A stretch of DNA of 23,881 nucleotides from MESE01 sp036675035 (lineage in GTDB: Bacteria; Pseudomonadota; Gammaproteobacteria; Burkholderiales; Burkholderiaceae_D), in the NCBI GenBank assembly GCA_036675035.1, contig JAKFFO010000099.1, positions 1 through 23,881 on the forward strand. The letters are read 5' to 3'. Positions 7,047-14,902 of this stretch are shown in pieces; position 1 is the first letter of the stretch, and each line of letters begins with the position of its first letter. The notes under the pieces are model-generated. The model saw only the letters and a program-made list of their open reading frames with translations. It was not told the origin of the DNA and ran no database searches. Made by a program: the position numbers and the translations under genes.

Positions 7047-8303
7047 ATGAGATTGCCTCCCGCGATCATTAACCACACTGAAGAAGTTCTGCGTGAAATA
7101 TTGCGCTTTACCGGACCGGCGGACAGCACGTTGTCCCGGTATTTTCGTGACCATCCGCGGCTCGGGTCGCGCGAACGCGGCGTTATCGCCGAATCCGTTT
7201 ACGGCCTGCTGCGCAACAAGTCGGTGTATACCGGATTTGCCGAATCGGGCAATGGGCCGCTGATGCGGCGCATGACCTTGCTCGGGCTGGCCGATGCGGT
7301 GGGTGTGGATGCGCTGGGCGGCCTGTCGGAAGAAGAGACAGAGTGGTTGACGCGCGTGATGGAAATCGACCGCAGCTTGCTGCCGGCGCTGGTGCGTGCA
7401 AACTTGCCGCAATGGCTGTTCGACAAGTTAGTGGCGCGCCATGGCGAGGAAACCGCATTGCAATTCGCCGAAGCGCTGAATCGACCGGCACCGCTCGATC
7501 TGCGCGTCAATTCGCTCAAGGCCACGCGTGAAGAAATCGTCGCGTCGCTGGCGTCCGCGCCGATCCTCTGCGAACCGACACCCTACGCGCCGATGGGAAT
7601 CCGGATCGTAAAAAAGCCGGCTCTGCAGAATCTTCCGATCTTCAAGAACGGTTCGATCGAAGTGCAGGACGAGGGCAGCCAGCTGTTGTCTCAGATTGTC
7701 GGCGCAAAGCGGGGCGAAATGGTCGTCGATTTCTGTGCCGGTGCGGGCGGCAAGACGCTGGCATTGGGTGCGCTTATGCGCAACACCGGGCGTCTGTACG
7801 CATTTGACATATCGGAAAAGCGCCTTGCCAAAATGAAGCCGCGCGTGGCCAGGAGCGGCTTGTCGAATGTTCATCCGGCGCAGATTGCACATGAAAACGA
7901 TGCCAAGATCAAACGCCTGGCAGGCAAGATCGACAGGGTGCTGGTCGACGCGCCTTGCAGCGGATTGGGAACCTTGCGCCGCAATCCGGATGTCAAGTGG
8001 CGGCAACAGCCGCAATCGCTGACCGAACTGAATGTGAAGCAGCATTCCATCCTGTCCGGCGCCGCCCGGCTGGTTAAAGCAGGCGGCCGTCTCGTATATG
8101 CGACCTGCAGCATCCTGGACGAAGAGAACGAATCAATTGTCGAGCAGTTTTTATCCACGCATGATGATTTCAGCCTGGTACCGATGAAGGATGTGTGCGC
8201 AGAGCAGAAAATTGCGCTCGATATGCAGGATTACCTGAAGCTGTATCCGCATATGCATCAGACCGATGGATTTTTCGCGGCGGTATTCGAGAGAAAAAAG
8301 TGA
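7047..8303 (+). CDS. RsmB/NOP-family RNA (cytosine-5) methyltransferase
   Basis: 418 residues with a good Shine-Dalgarno (GGAAGA, 6 bases before ATG). The N-terminal third is helical and NusB-like in character; the C-terminal half is the SAM-dependent methyltransferase. Visible motifs: VQDEGSQLLSQIV, SAM motif I DFCAGAGGKT (residues 228-237), VDAPCSGLGTLRR with Cys304, and YATCSILDEEN with Cys354. In m5C methyltransferases the TCS cysteine is the nucleophile attacking C6 of cytosine and the PCS cysteine aids product release; both are present. It is expected to modify rRNA or tRNA. It is close in length to RsmB, but a beside-purN position is not the usual fmt/def context of rsmB, so I leave the symbol empty. 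Its TGA overlaps the next ATG by one base. Confidence 0.9.
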   Translation: MRLPPAIINHTEEVLREILRFTGPADSTLSRYFRDHPRLGSRERGVIAESVYGLLRNKSVYTGFAESGNGPLMRRMTLLGLADAVGVDALGGLSEEETEWLTRVMEIDRSLLPALVRANLPQWLFDKLVARHGEETALQFAEALNRPAPLDLRVNSLKATREEIVASLASAPILCEPTPYAPMGIRIVKKPALQNLPIFKNGSIEVQDEGSQLLSQIVGAKRGEMVVDFCAGAGGKTLALGALMRNTGRLYAFDISEKRLAKMKPRVARSGLSNVHPAQIAHENDAKIKRLAGKIDRVLVDAPCSGLGTLRRNPDVKWRQQPQSLTELNVKQHSILSGAARLVKAGGRLVYATCSILDEENESIVEQFLSTHDDFSLVPMKDVCAEQKIALDMQDYLKLYPHMHQTDGFFAAVFERKK

Positions 8304-8866
8304 TGCTCATGGCACGCGGGCTTCTTGTCCTGACAACTGTTCTGGCAGTCTTGCCGAATGCCCGGGCGTCTGATTCTGTTTCGTCTCCGGTCGCTGCGCA
8401 AGGCACTTTGCAGGCCGCGTTTACGCCGCACGACGACATAGAAGGATTGATCGTCGACGCGATTGCCTCCGCCAAGCGTCAAATTCTTGTGCAAGCATAT
8501 TTGTTGACCAATAAAAGGATCGCTGCTTCACTTATTGCTGCACATCGCCGGCGCGTCGATGTGCAGGTGCTGGCGGATGCGAAGCAGCATGCAAGAACGG
8601 AATCGTCGAAATTATCTGAATTGGCAGCAGCCGGCATTCCGGTTCACATGGAGACGAAGTATCAAAATGCCCATAACAAGGTGATCGTGATCGATGCCGG
8701 CACATCGGATGCGATCCTTATCACGGGCAGCTTCAATTTCACCTGGACTGCACAACACAAGAATGCGGAAAATATCCTGATCGCACGAAAGAATCCTCCT
8801 CTCATCTCTCGTTATGCGTTGAATTGGGAGCGTCATCATCAGGATGCAAGCCCATACAAAAAATGA
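8303..8866 (+). CDS. Exported phospholipase D-family protein with one HKD motif (nuclease-like)
   Basis: 187 residues from the ATG at 8303, which shares its A with the upstream TGA (TGATG), so translation is probably coupled; ATG at 8309 is an alternative. An N-terminal signal peptide (LLVLTTVLAVLPNARA) indicates export. The single HKD motif is HNKVIVID with His124, Lys126 and Asp131, followed by the GSFNFT segment typical of PLD-superfamily nucleases of the Nuc type, which act as dimers to build one active site. Length fits that group. The likely role is a periplasmic phosphodiesterase or endonuclease; whether the substrate is nucleic acid or lipid cannot be told from the sequence. Confidence 0.85.
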   Translation: MLMARGLLVLTTVLAVLPNARASDSVSSPVAAQGTLQAAFTPHDDIEGLIVDAIASAKRQILVQAYLLTNKRIAASLIAAHRRRVDVQVLADAKQHARTESSKLSELAAAGIPVHMETKYQNAHNKVIVIDAGTSDAILITGSFNFTWTAQHKNAENILIARKNPPLISRYALNWERHHQDASPYKK

Positions 8867-10212
8867 CACGCTCTCCACTTTCCAGCCTGTGGCCCGCCGC
8901 GCTGTCTGACCTGCTTGCCGCAGACGTGTTATGGCAGCTTGGCACGGTGGTCACATGTCTCGTCCTGGGCTGGTTTTCGGCTCGCCTGTTGCGCGGAAGG
9001 TTTGTCAATCGGGGTGCAAATTTACGCGTGATGCGTTTGGGAATAGAGAGTTTTTCCCGGGTACTGTTCCCGGTTCTCGCTCTCGCATACATGGCGATAG
9101 CCAAACCGCTTCTTACGCAGTGGTACCCGGTCGATTTGCTGCGTGTGGCAATGCCGCTGGTCGCGTCGTTTGCATTGGTGCGATTGATATTTTATGTGCT
9201 GCACAAGGCATTTGCACGCGGTGGAAAAGCGGGAAGTTTTTTACTGTTATTTGAAAAATCGCTTGCTGCGCTGGTCTGGGCGGGGGTGGCGCTTTATGTC
9301 ATCGGCTGGTGGCCGGACATGGTGCAGTACCTTCGCGAAACCACTATTCCCATTGGACGCCAATCCGCTTCGTTGTTGACTATCGTGCAGGCGGCTGCAT
9401 CTGTGGGCGTAACGCTGATTCTCGCGCTTTGGATCGGCGCGATTGTCGAAGAGCGCTTGATGCGGCTCGATGCGATGCATTCGTCGCTGCGCGTGGTCAT
9501 GGCACGCATGGCCCGCGCTGCCTTGATCCTGATTGCGTTACTGGTCAGCTTGTCACTGGTCGGAATCGATCTTACCGTGCTGTCGGTTTTTGGCGGAGCG
9601 CTAGGGGTCGGTATCGGGCTGGGTTTGCAAAAGCTGGTGAGCAGCTATGTATCGGGTTTCGTGATTTTGCTGGAACGCAATCTCGCAATCGGAGACATGG
9701 TCACGGTTGATAAATATTCAGGCCGGGTCGCAAAAATCAACACGCGCTACACGGTATTGCGGGCCGGAGATGGTGTCGAAGCGGTGATACCGAATGAAAT
9801 GCTGGTGTCGGGTCCGGTACAGAATTACTCGCTGACAGATCGCCTGACGAGATTGTCCATTCCGATCACCGTAGGTTACGAAACGGATATCGACGTTGTT
9901 CTCGATCTACTGGAAAAGAGTGCTACGTCCGTAAAGCGCGTATCAAACGATCCGCCGCCTCAGGCATTCTTGGTACGGTTCGGTGCGGATGGACTCGAAC
10001 TGGAAGTCGGTTTCTGGATCAATGATCCCGAAAACGGCCGGCTTGGCGTATTGTCCGATGTCAATCGGGCAATTTGGCACGCATTGAAGGCGCAGCACAT
10101 TAACGTCCCGTATCCGCAGCGCGAACTAAGGTTGTTTGATAGTAAATTGTTCGCGAAAAGCGGACTGTCGGAAGAGACCGGAGCGTCGGACGGCGCGCCA
10201 CAAAGAGAGTAA
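8863..10212 (+). CDS. MscS-family mechanosensitive ion channel
   Basis: 449 residues from the ATG at 8863, which overlaps the previous stop by four bases (ATGA). A TTG further upstream is open in frame but lies inside the PLD gene. Several hydrophobic segments fill the first 240 residues. The pore-lining helix and start of the MscS beta domain are at about 248-280: GVGIGLGLQKLVSSYVSGF, LLERNLAIGDMV. Then come IPNEMLVSGPVQNYS and a C-terminal alpha/beta part ending NVPYPQRELRL, all standard for MscS. It should act as an osmotic release valve in the inner membrane. It has more transmembrane helices than the minimal E. coli MscS. The last of three overlapping genes beginning with the methyltransferase. 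Confidence 0.9.
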   Translation: MTRSPLSSLWPAALSDLLAADVLWQLGTVVTCLVLGWFSARLLRGRFVNRGANLRVMRLGIESFSRVLFPVLALAYMAIAKPLLTQWYPVDLLRVAMPLVASFALVRLIFYVLHKAFARGGKAGSFLLLFEKSLAALVWAGVALYVIGWWPDMVQYLRETTIPIGRQSASLLTIVQAAASVGVTLILALWIGAIVEERLMRLDAMHSSLRVVMARMARAALILIALLVSLSLVGIDLTVLSVFGGALGVGIGLGLQKLVSSYVSGFVILLERNLAIGDMVTVDKYSGRVAKINTRYTVLRAGDGVEAVIPNEMLVSGPVQNYSLTDRLTRLSIPITVGYETDIDVVLDLLEKSATSVKRVSNDPPPQAFLVRFGADGLELEVGFWINDPENGRLGVLSDVNRAIWHALKAQHINVPYPQRELRLFDSKLFAKSGLSEETGASDGAPQRE

Positions 10213-10236
10213 AATTACGCTCGAAAAGTTTGAACC

Positions 10237-10283
10237 CTTGCTTCCGTTTGCATAGAGAAAAGCAAGGCTGCGCCTTCCTATGC
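10237..10283 (+). promoter_or_regulatory. Structured 5' leader of the desaturase gene with competing hairpins
   Basis: Two stems cannot form together: CTTGCTT (10237-10243) with AAGCAAG (10260-10266), or GCATAG (10250-10255) with CTATGC (10278-10283) enclosing AAGGC (10264-10268) with GCCTT (10272-10276). The desaturase Shine-Dalgarno GGAG lies at 10294-10297, just downstream. Function is inferred only. Confidence 0.4.
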
Positions 10284-10302
10284 AATCACTATTGGAGTAC
10301 TG

Positions 10303-11511
10303 ATGATTTTTAGTTCAGCCATGAACACGATCCTTGAGTTTTTATCGCAGGGCTTATCCGGTGCAACGGGATGGCAAATTGCGATTTACACGCTGGTGGT
10401 CACGCATATCACGATCGCTGCCGTGACGATTTATCTGCATCGTTGCCAGGCGCATCGTGCCCTTGAGTTGCATGCAATCCCGAGCCATTTCTTTCGATTC
10501 TGGTTATGGATGACCACCGGGATGGTGACCAAGGAGTGGGCCGCGATCCATCGCAAGCATCACGCCAAATGTGAAACCGAGGAAGACCCGCACAGCCCGG
10601 TAACGCGCGGTATCAAGAAAGTATTGCTTGAAGGTTCCGAGCTGTATCGTGCCGAGTCCAAAAATCTGGAGACGATGGAAAAATACGGTCACGGCACCCC
10701 GACCGACTGGATCGAGCGCAATCTCTATACGAAGTACAGCGCACTCGGCATATCGTTGATGCTGATTATTAATGTGCTGCTTTTCGGCGTGATCGGCGTT
10801 ACCGTATGGGCGATACAGATGATCTGGATTCCGATTACTGCCGCAGGCATCATCAACGGCATCGGCCATTACTGGGGCTATCGCAATTACGACTGCAACG
10901 ATGCTGCAACCAATATCATCCCGTTCGGAATTCTGATCGGCGGCGAAGAACTGCACAACAATCATCACACCTTCGGTACGTCTGCAAAGCTGTCGTCGAA
11001 ATGGTATGAGTTCGATATCGGCTGGATGTATATCCGGATTCTGGAAACATTCGGTTTGGCCAAGGTAAAAAAAGTGGCACCTCAGCCAAAATTCGATCAG
11101 CAGAAGGTGAAGGCCGATATCGAGACCTTGCAGTCAGTGATTGCCAATCGTTATGACGTGATGGCGAAATACGCAAAATCGGTGACGCATGCATGGCATG
11201 ACGAGTTGGAACACCTGAAAGAAAAAGCGCAGCTCGAATCAAGATTCCTGAAGTCGTCGAAGAAGCTGTTGCAGCGTGAGCCAGCCAAGCTGGAAGCTCC
11301 GCAAAAGCAGCAACTGACTGAATTGTTCGCTCATAGCAAAGTACTGCAGACCATGCACGAGATGCGGGTCGAACTATCCGCAATCTGGGAGCGTTCGCAT
11401 TTCAGTGCCGATCAGTTGCTGCAACAGTTGCAGGACTGGTGCGTACGCGCTGAAGCGTCCGGTATCAAGGCACTTCAGGAATTTTCATTGCGCTTGCGCA
11501 GCTACGCTTGA
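10303..11511 (+). CDS. Acyl-CoA/acyl-lipid fatty acid desaturase (delta-9 type) with C-terminal helical extension
   Basis: 402 residues; ATG at 10303 with GGAG 5 bases upstream (10321 is a later in-frame ATG). The diiron-binding histidine boxes are complete: HRCQAH at 46-51, HRKHH at 83-87 and HNNHH at 218-222, with an extra conserved His at 189 (GIGHYWGYRN). This is the DesC/stearoyl-CoA desaturase pattern; the enzyme inserts a cis double bond into acyl chains in the inner membrane, adjusting membrane fluidity. Hydrophobic segments at about 23-45, 65-75 and 150-187 fit. After residue 260 there is an unusual hydrophilic, largely helical extension of about 140 residues ending ASGIKALQEFSLRLRSYA that is not part of the catalytic fold. 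The 5' leader can form alternative hairpins, and two terminators follow. Confidence 0.9.
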   Translation: MIFSSAMNTILEFLSQGLSGATGWQIAIYTLVVTHITIAAVTIYLHRCQAHRALELHAIPSHFFRFWLWMTTGMVTKEWAAIHRKHHAKCETEEDPHSPVTRGIKKVLLEGSELYRAESKNLETMEKYGHGTPTDWIERNLYTKYSALGISLMLIINVLLFGVIGVTVWAIQMIWIPITAAGIINGIGHYWGYRNYDCNDAATNIIPFGILIGGEELHNNHHTFGTSAKLSSKWYEFDIGWMYIRILETFGLAKVKKVAPQPKFDQQKVKADIETLQSVIANRYDVMAKYAKSVTHAWHDELEHLKEKAQLESRFLKSSKKLLQREPAKLEAPQKQQLTELFAHSKVLQTMHEMRVELSAIWERSHFSADQLLQQLQDWCVRAEASGIKALQEFSLRLRSYA

Positions 11512-11564
11512 TCCCGGTTACCGGAAGAAAATCGAAGTTGTAGCCTGGGTTTGGCAACCTTCTG

Positions 11565-11599
11565 AAACCCGCACGCAGGAATGCGATGCGGGTTTTTTT
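11565..11599 (+). terminator. Intrinsic terminator after the desaturase gene
   Basis: Nine-base stem AAACCCGCA/TGCGGGTTT with a 13-base loop, followed by a run of T. It lies 54 bases after the desaturase stop. Confidence 0.85.
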
Positions 11600-11652
11600 G
11601 TGAATATGCCGTTCAGCGGAGTCGGCGAAGCGATGCGAACACCCCGGCGCCG

Positions 11653-11692
11653 AAAAAAAGCCCCGCATGATCAAATCATGCGGGGCTTTTTT
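11653..11692 (-). terminator. Terminator of the rpmB-rpmG operon, symmetric and probably bidirectional
   Basis: Long perfect stem: GCCCCGCATGA with TCATGCGGGGC around a five-base TCAAA loop, flanked by A-run on one side and T-run on the other. It therefore works in both directions: for rpmG on the minus strand and as a back-up for the desaturase on the plus strand. Confidence 0.9.
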
Positions 11693-11706
11693 CGACACAA
11701 ACTCAA

Positions 11707-11874
11707 TTACTTGATCTTGGTCTCTTTGTAAGCAACGTGCTTGCGAGCCTTGGGATCGAATTTCATGATCTCCATTTTTTCAGGCGTCGTACGCTTGTTC
11801 TTGGTGGTCGTATAGAAATGACCCGTTCCTGCGGTCGATTCCAGCTTGATTTTGTCGCGGCCGGATTTAGCCAT
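11707..11874 (-). CDS. rpmG: Ribosomal protein bL33
   Basis: 55 residues, MAKSGRDKIKLESTAGTG through HVAYKETKIK, recognisably bL33 of the large ribosomal subunit. It contains no cysteine, so it is the zinc-free (C-minus) form. An AAAGGA Shine-Dalgarno precedes the ATG, and the gene starts 22 bases after rpmB, with which it forms an operon ending in the terminator at 11653-11692. Confidence 0.97.
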   Translation of the reverse strand: MAKSGRDKIKLESTAGTGHFYTTTKNKRTTPEKMEIMKFDPKARKHVAYKETKIK

Positions 11875-11896
11875 GATTGTTCCTTTATTCTGCTAG

Positions 11897-12133
11897 TTAG
11901 ACTTTTTCGCCGCGGGCACGCATATCGGCCAGCACGGCGTCGATGCCGATTTTGTCGATCACACGCAGACCGGCGTTGGACAGGCGCAGGGAAACCCAGC
12001 GGTTTTCGGATTCAACGAAGATGCGACGGTTTTGCAGGTTCGGCAAAAAGCGACGCTTCGTTTTGTTATTCGCATGGGAAACGTTATTGCCGACCATCGG
12101 CCCTTTCCCTGTGACTTGGCATACACGTGCCAT
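11897..12133 (-). CDS. rpmB: Ribosomal protein bL28
   Basis: 78 residues, MARVCQVTGKGPMVGNNVSHA then KRRFLPNLQNRR, the bL28 hallmark. The frame is open further upstream, but the start used here has a GAGGAG Shine-Dalgarno 6-7 bases before ATG and gives the standard N-terminus. It is the first gene of the rpmB-rpmG operon, with a near-consensus promoter 40-70 bases upstream. Confidence 0.97.
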   Translation of the reverse strand: MARVCQVTGKGPMVGNNVSHANNKTKRRFLPNLQNRRIFVESENRWVSLRLSNAGLRVIDKIGIDAVLADMRARGEKV

Positions 12134-12173
12134 GGTTTGCTCCTCAAAGATTTCCGAAATTGGAAAAACCGCG

Positions 12174-12202
12174 AGTATATATAAAAACACGAAATTATTC
12201 AA
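12174..12202 (-). promoter_or_regulatory. Sigma-70-type promoter of rpmB-rpmG
   Basis: Reading the minus strand: -35 TTGAAT (12202-12197), a 17-base spacer, and -10 TATACT (12179-12174). The predicted transcription start is near 12167, leaving a leader of about 34 bases with the GAGGAG ribosome site. Confidence 0.8.
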
Positions 12203-12278
12203 CGACTTGCGTAAAACAATTGTGTCTAAATAAATCGCTTAAATTTAACAATTGGGATTCGCCGAGATGACGTTCCGG

Positions 12279-12953
12279 TTATAGCTGTCCGTGTTCGGCG
12301 AATGAATAGACATGCCTGCCGGCGACGATGAAGTGATCCAGAACCCGTACATCGACCAAAGCGAGTGCCTGTTTCAATGCTGAGGTCAGCGCTTGATCCG
12401 CTGCGCTGGGATCAGGGCTGCCGGAAGGATGATTGTGCGCCAGGATAATGCTTGCCGCGTTGTGCGAGAGCGCGGCCTTCACTACCTCCCGCGGATATAC
12501 GCTGGTGTGGGTCAACGTGCCGCGAAACAGTTCTTCGGAACTGATCAATCGGTTTTTTACATCCAGAAATAAAACTGCAAACGATTCATATGGCTTGATG
12601 CCCAGCAGTAGTTGCAGATACTCCTTGACCGCCTGGGGTGAGCTCAGCGTTACGCCGGATTGCAATTGTTCCTCAAGGGCGCGCCGCGCCAGTTCCAGAA
12701 CCGCCTGCAGCTGAGCGAATTTCGCGGGGCCCAGGCCGTTGATTTCTGAAAAGTCGGTTAATGTGGCTGAAAATAATCCGTTCAGCGAGCCGAAATGCCC
12801 GACCATGTCGCGTCCAAGATCAACGGCACTTTTTCCGCTAACCCCGACCCGAAGGAAAACGGCAAGCAGTTCGGCGTCGGAAAGCGCTTGTGGGCCATGC
12901 TTGATTAGACGCTCGCGCGGTCGCAGCTCTTCCGGCCAGTCGGTGATTGCCAT
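12279..12953 (-). CDS. radC: RadC family JAB1/MPN-domain protein
   Basis: 224 residues, normal for RadC. The N-terminal third has MAITDWPEELRPRERL and a helix-hairpin-helix-like INGLGPAKFAQL (71-82). The C-terminal half is the JAMM-type metal site: HNHPSG with His173 and His175, and Asp186 completing H-x-H-x(10)-D. The protein was named for a DNA repair phenotype later assigned to recG, so its true role is unsettled; a metal-dependent hydrolase acting on DNA is possible. It is transcribed in the same direction as rpmB but ends 145 bases before it, and rpmB has its own promoter. It is divergent from slpA. The Shine-Dalgarno is weak. Confidence 0.93.
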   Translation of the reverse strand: MAITDWPEELRPRERLIKHGPQALSDAELLAVFLRVGVSGKSAVDLGRDMVGHFGSLNGLFSATLTDFSEINGLGPAKFAQLQAVLELARRALEEQLQSGVTLSSPQAVKEYLQLLLGIKPYESFAVLFLDVKNRLISSEELFRGTLTHTSVYPREVVKAALSHNAASIILAHNHPSGSPDPSAADQALTSALKQALALVDVRVLDHFIVAGRHVYSFAEHGQL

Positions 12954-13092
12954 CGCAAGGATTCTTTAAACGAGTTGAAAAAATAATGCTGCCGACTTAT
13001 CACCCATGTCGGCTCCGATAAATGGCTGACATCCGGTGTGTTTCGACAGTACGTGGCTTAAAATGACGGATTATTTCGTTTTTCGAGTTTTG

Positions 13093-13548
13093 ATGTCAAA
13101 TTTACCACATTCGGTCGTAACCGAAACTTCTTATCTGACCTTGCACTATCGGGTTGCGTCCCTTGAGGATCACGACATTGTCAGTACATTCCACGAAAAT
13201 CCGGCTACCTTGCAGCTTGGCACGGGGCAGTTGGCGCCGTTTCTCGAGGCGTGTCTGATCGGTCTGCCGGAAGACGCTCACCGCGTTTTTGAACTGCCGC
13301 CGGAAAACGCGTTCGGTCCGCGAAATCCCGATCTGGTGCAGTGGGTGTCGCGTGCTACATTGGCGCAAAATTCACAAATCGGCGAAGAATATGCAATCGG
13401 CGACCTGGTTGAATTCGCGGCACCCGGAGGCGGCCAGTTTGCCGGGGTATTGCGTGAAATCAAGGCCGGCGATGCGTTATTCGATTTCAATCATCCGCTG
13501 GCTGGGCAGGCACTCAAGTTTGAAGTGAAGATCATTGGCATACTATAA
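13093..13548 (+). CDS. slpA: FKBP-type peptidyl-prolyl cis-trans isomerase, SlpA type
   Basis: 151 residues from the ATG at 13093. Another ATG at 13063 and a GTG at 13036 are in frame; 13093 best fits the length of SlpA (about 149), though no start has a clear Shine-Dalgarno. The FKBP fold starts at SYLTLHYRVA, followed by LQLGTGQLAPFLEACLIGLPE, the ELPPENAFGPRNPDLVQ flap/insert typical of SlyD/SlpA proteins, and DFNHPLAGQALKFEVKIIGI at the C-terminus. It lacks the His-rich metal-binding tail of SlyD. The protein is a cytoplasmic prolyl isomerase and chaperone. Its position directly upstream of ispH is the conserved arrangement seen in many proteobacteria, so co-transcription is likely. Confidence 0.93.
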   Translation: MSNLPHSVVTETSYLTLHYRVASLEDHDIVSTFHENPATLQLGTGQLAPFLEACLIGLPEDAHRVFELPPENAFGPRNPDLVQWVSRATLAQNSQIGEEYAIGDLVEFAAPGGGQFAGVLREIKAGDALFDFNHPLAGQALKFEVKIIGIL

Positions 13549-13637
13549 AGTGTGAATCAAGCCCGAGTACGGGAATCAAGCGACGAGGTACAAATTGCTT
13601 CTGCGATTATGTGCAGCGTTCGCATCAAGGATTAAGC

Positions 13638-14582
13638 ATGGATAAGGAAGTTCTATTGGCGCAGCCGCGCGGGTTTTGTGCAGGCGTCGACCGGGCAATC
13701 GATATAGTCGAACGCGCACTCGTGCAGTTCGGCGCGCCCATTTATGTACGCCACGAAATCGTGCATAACGCATACGTAGTCAATGACCTGCGAAAAAAAG
13801 GCGCGATATTCATCGAGGAACTGGCAGACGTCCCGGCCGGGAATACCGTCGTGTTTTCTGCGCATGGCGTTTCGAAAGCGGTGCAGGCTGAAGCCACTGA
13901 GCGTGGACTGACTGTTTATGACGCCACATGCCCGTTGGTGACCAAGGTCCATGTTGAAGTCGCCAAAATGCGCCGCGAGGGTCGGGAAATCATCATGATC
14001 GGACATGACGGACATCCTGAAGTGGAAGGCACGATGGGGCAGGCGGACGAGGGAATGCATCTGGTAGAGACGTTGGATGACGTTGAAAATCTGAGCGTAA
14101 GAAATCCCGACATGCTCGCGTATGTCACACAGACCACGCTGTCGGTCGATGACACCGCCGACGTCATTGCGGCGATCAAGCGCAGGTTTCCGAACGTCGC
14201 CGAGCCCAAAAAAGGCGATATTTGTTACGCGACCACGAACCGGCAGGAAGCCGTAAAATTCATGGCGCCTCAAGTGGAAGTGGTGATTGTGGTCGGTAGT
14301 CCGAACAGCTCGAATTCGAACCGGCTACGCGAGGTGGCCGAGAAGAATGGCGCGTCTGCCTACATGGTCGACAGCGCATCCCAGATCGATCCACATTGGC
14401 TGGAGGGGAAAAAGCGTATCGGTGTCACTGCCGGAGCATCTGCGCCCGAGATACTGGTCAGCGAGGTGATCGACCAATTGAAAAAATACGGAGCAAACAG
14501 CGTTCGCGTGCTCGATGGCGTAAAGGAAAGTGTCGTATTTCCGTTGCCTAAAGGCCTGGCGAACCAGGGAGGCACGCGCTAA
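13638..14582 (+). CDS. ispH: 4-hydroxy-3-methylbut-2-enyl diphosphate reductase
   Basis: 314 residues from the ATG at 13638, with AAGG 7 bases upstream; an ATG at 13611 is in frame but gives a non-standard N-terminus. IspH (LytB) performs the last step of the MEP pathway, reducing HMBPP to IPP and DMAPP with a [4Fe-4S] cluster. The three cluster cysteines are seen: Cys14 (RGFCAGV), Cys98 (DATCPLVTK) and Cys196 (GDICYATTNRQ). Substrate residues His43, His76 (FSAHG), His126 and Glu128 (GHPEVEGT), the TTLS motif, and SPNSSNSNRL near the C-terminus are also present. A complete and certainly functional-looking gene. Confidence 0.97.
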   Translation: MDKEVLLAQPRGFCAGVDRAIDIVERALVQFGAPIYVRHEIVHNAYVVNDLRKKGAIFIEELADVPAGNTVVFSAHGVSKAVQAEATERGLTVYDATCPLVTKVHVEVAKMRREGREIIMIGHDGHPEVEGTMGQADEGMHLVETLDDVENLSVRNPDMLAYVTQTTLSVDDTADVIAAIKRRFPNVAEPKKGDICYATTNRQEAVKFMAPQVEVVIVVGSPNSSNSNRLREVAEKNGASAYMVDSASQIDPHWLEGKKRIGVTAGASAPEILVSEVIDQLKKYGANSVRVLDGVKESVVFPLPKGLANQGGTR

Positions 14583-14902
14583 AAATTCAGATCGAGTCGT
14601 TGATTGTTCGGCACGACCATTCTACCAACCTTGCTTGACTCTTTGAATGCACACAATAATTCCATGGCAATTCAGTCCTGGCAAAAAGGAGACGCCGCCA
14701 TCATGAGTAAAAATTCGCATTTCATCGGCTCACTTGTCTCGGCATGCTCCAGGCCAAAATAATCGACAACTGAAGGACCAAGCCGACGACATTCAACCTG
14801 TTTGCCGTCGCGAATTCTGTAGCTTGAATCTGTGCAGGCCTTATGTCGTGATATGCAAGCACGAGCGATCGGTGACGGCACCCTGAAGGGAGTAAAAATC
14901 AT
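14583..14902 (+). other. Leader region upstream of livH with a possible 19-codon ORF (14703-14762)
   Basis: 320 bases without an established gene. A short frame with an AAAAGGAG ribosome site 9 bases before ATG encodes MSKNSHFIGSLVSACSRPK; it could be a leader peptide or the remains of a gene. A TTGACT at 14635-14640 could be a -35, but no good -10 lies at the right distance. The livH ribosome site GAAGGGAG is at 14885-14892. Confidence 0.3.
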
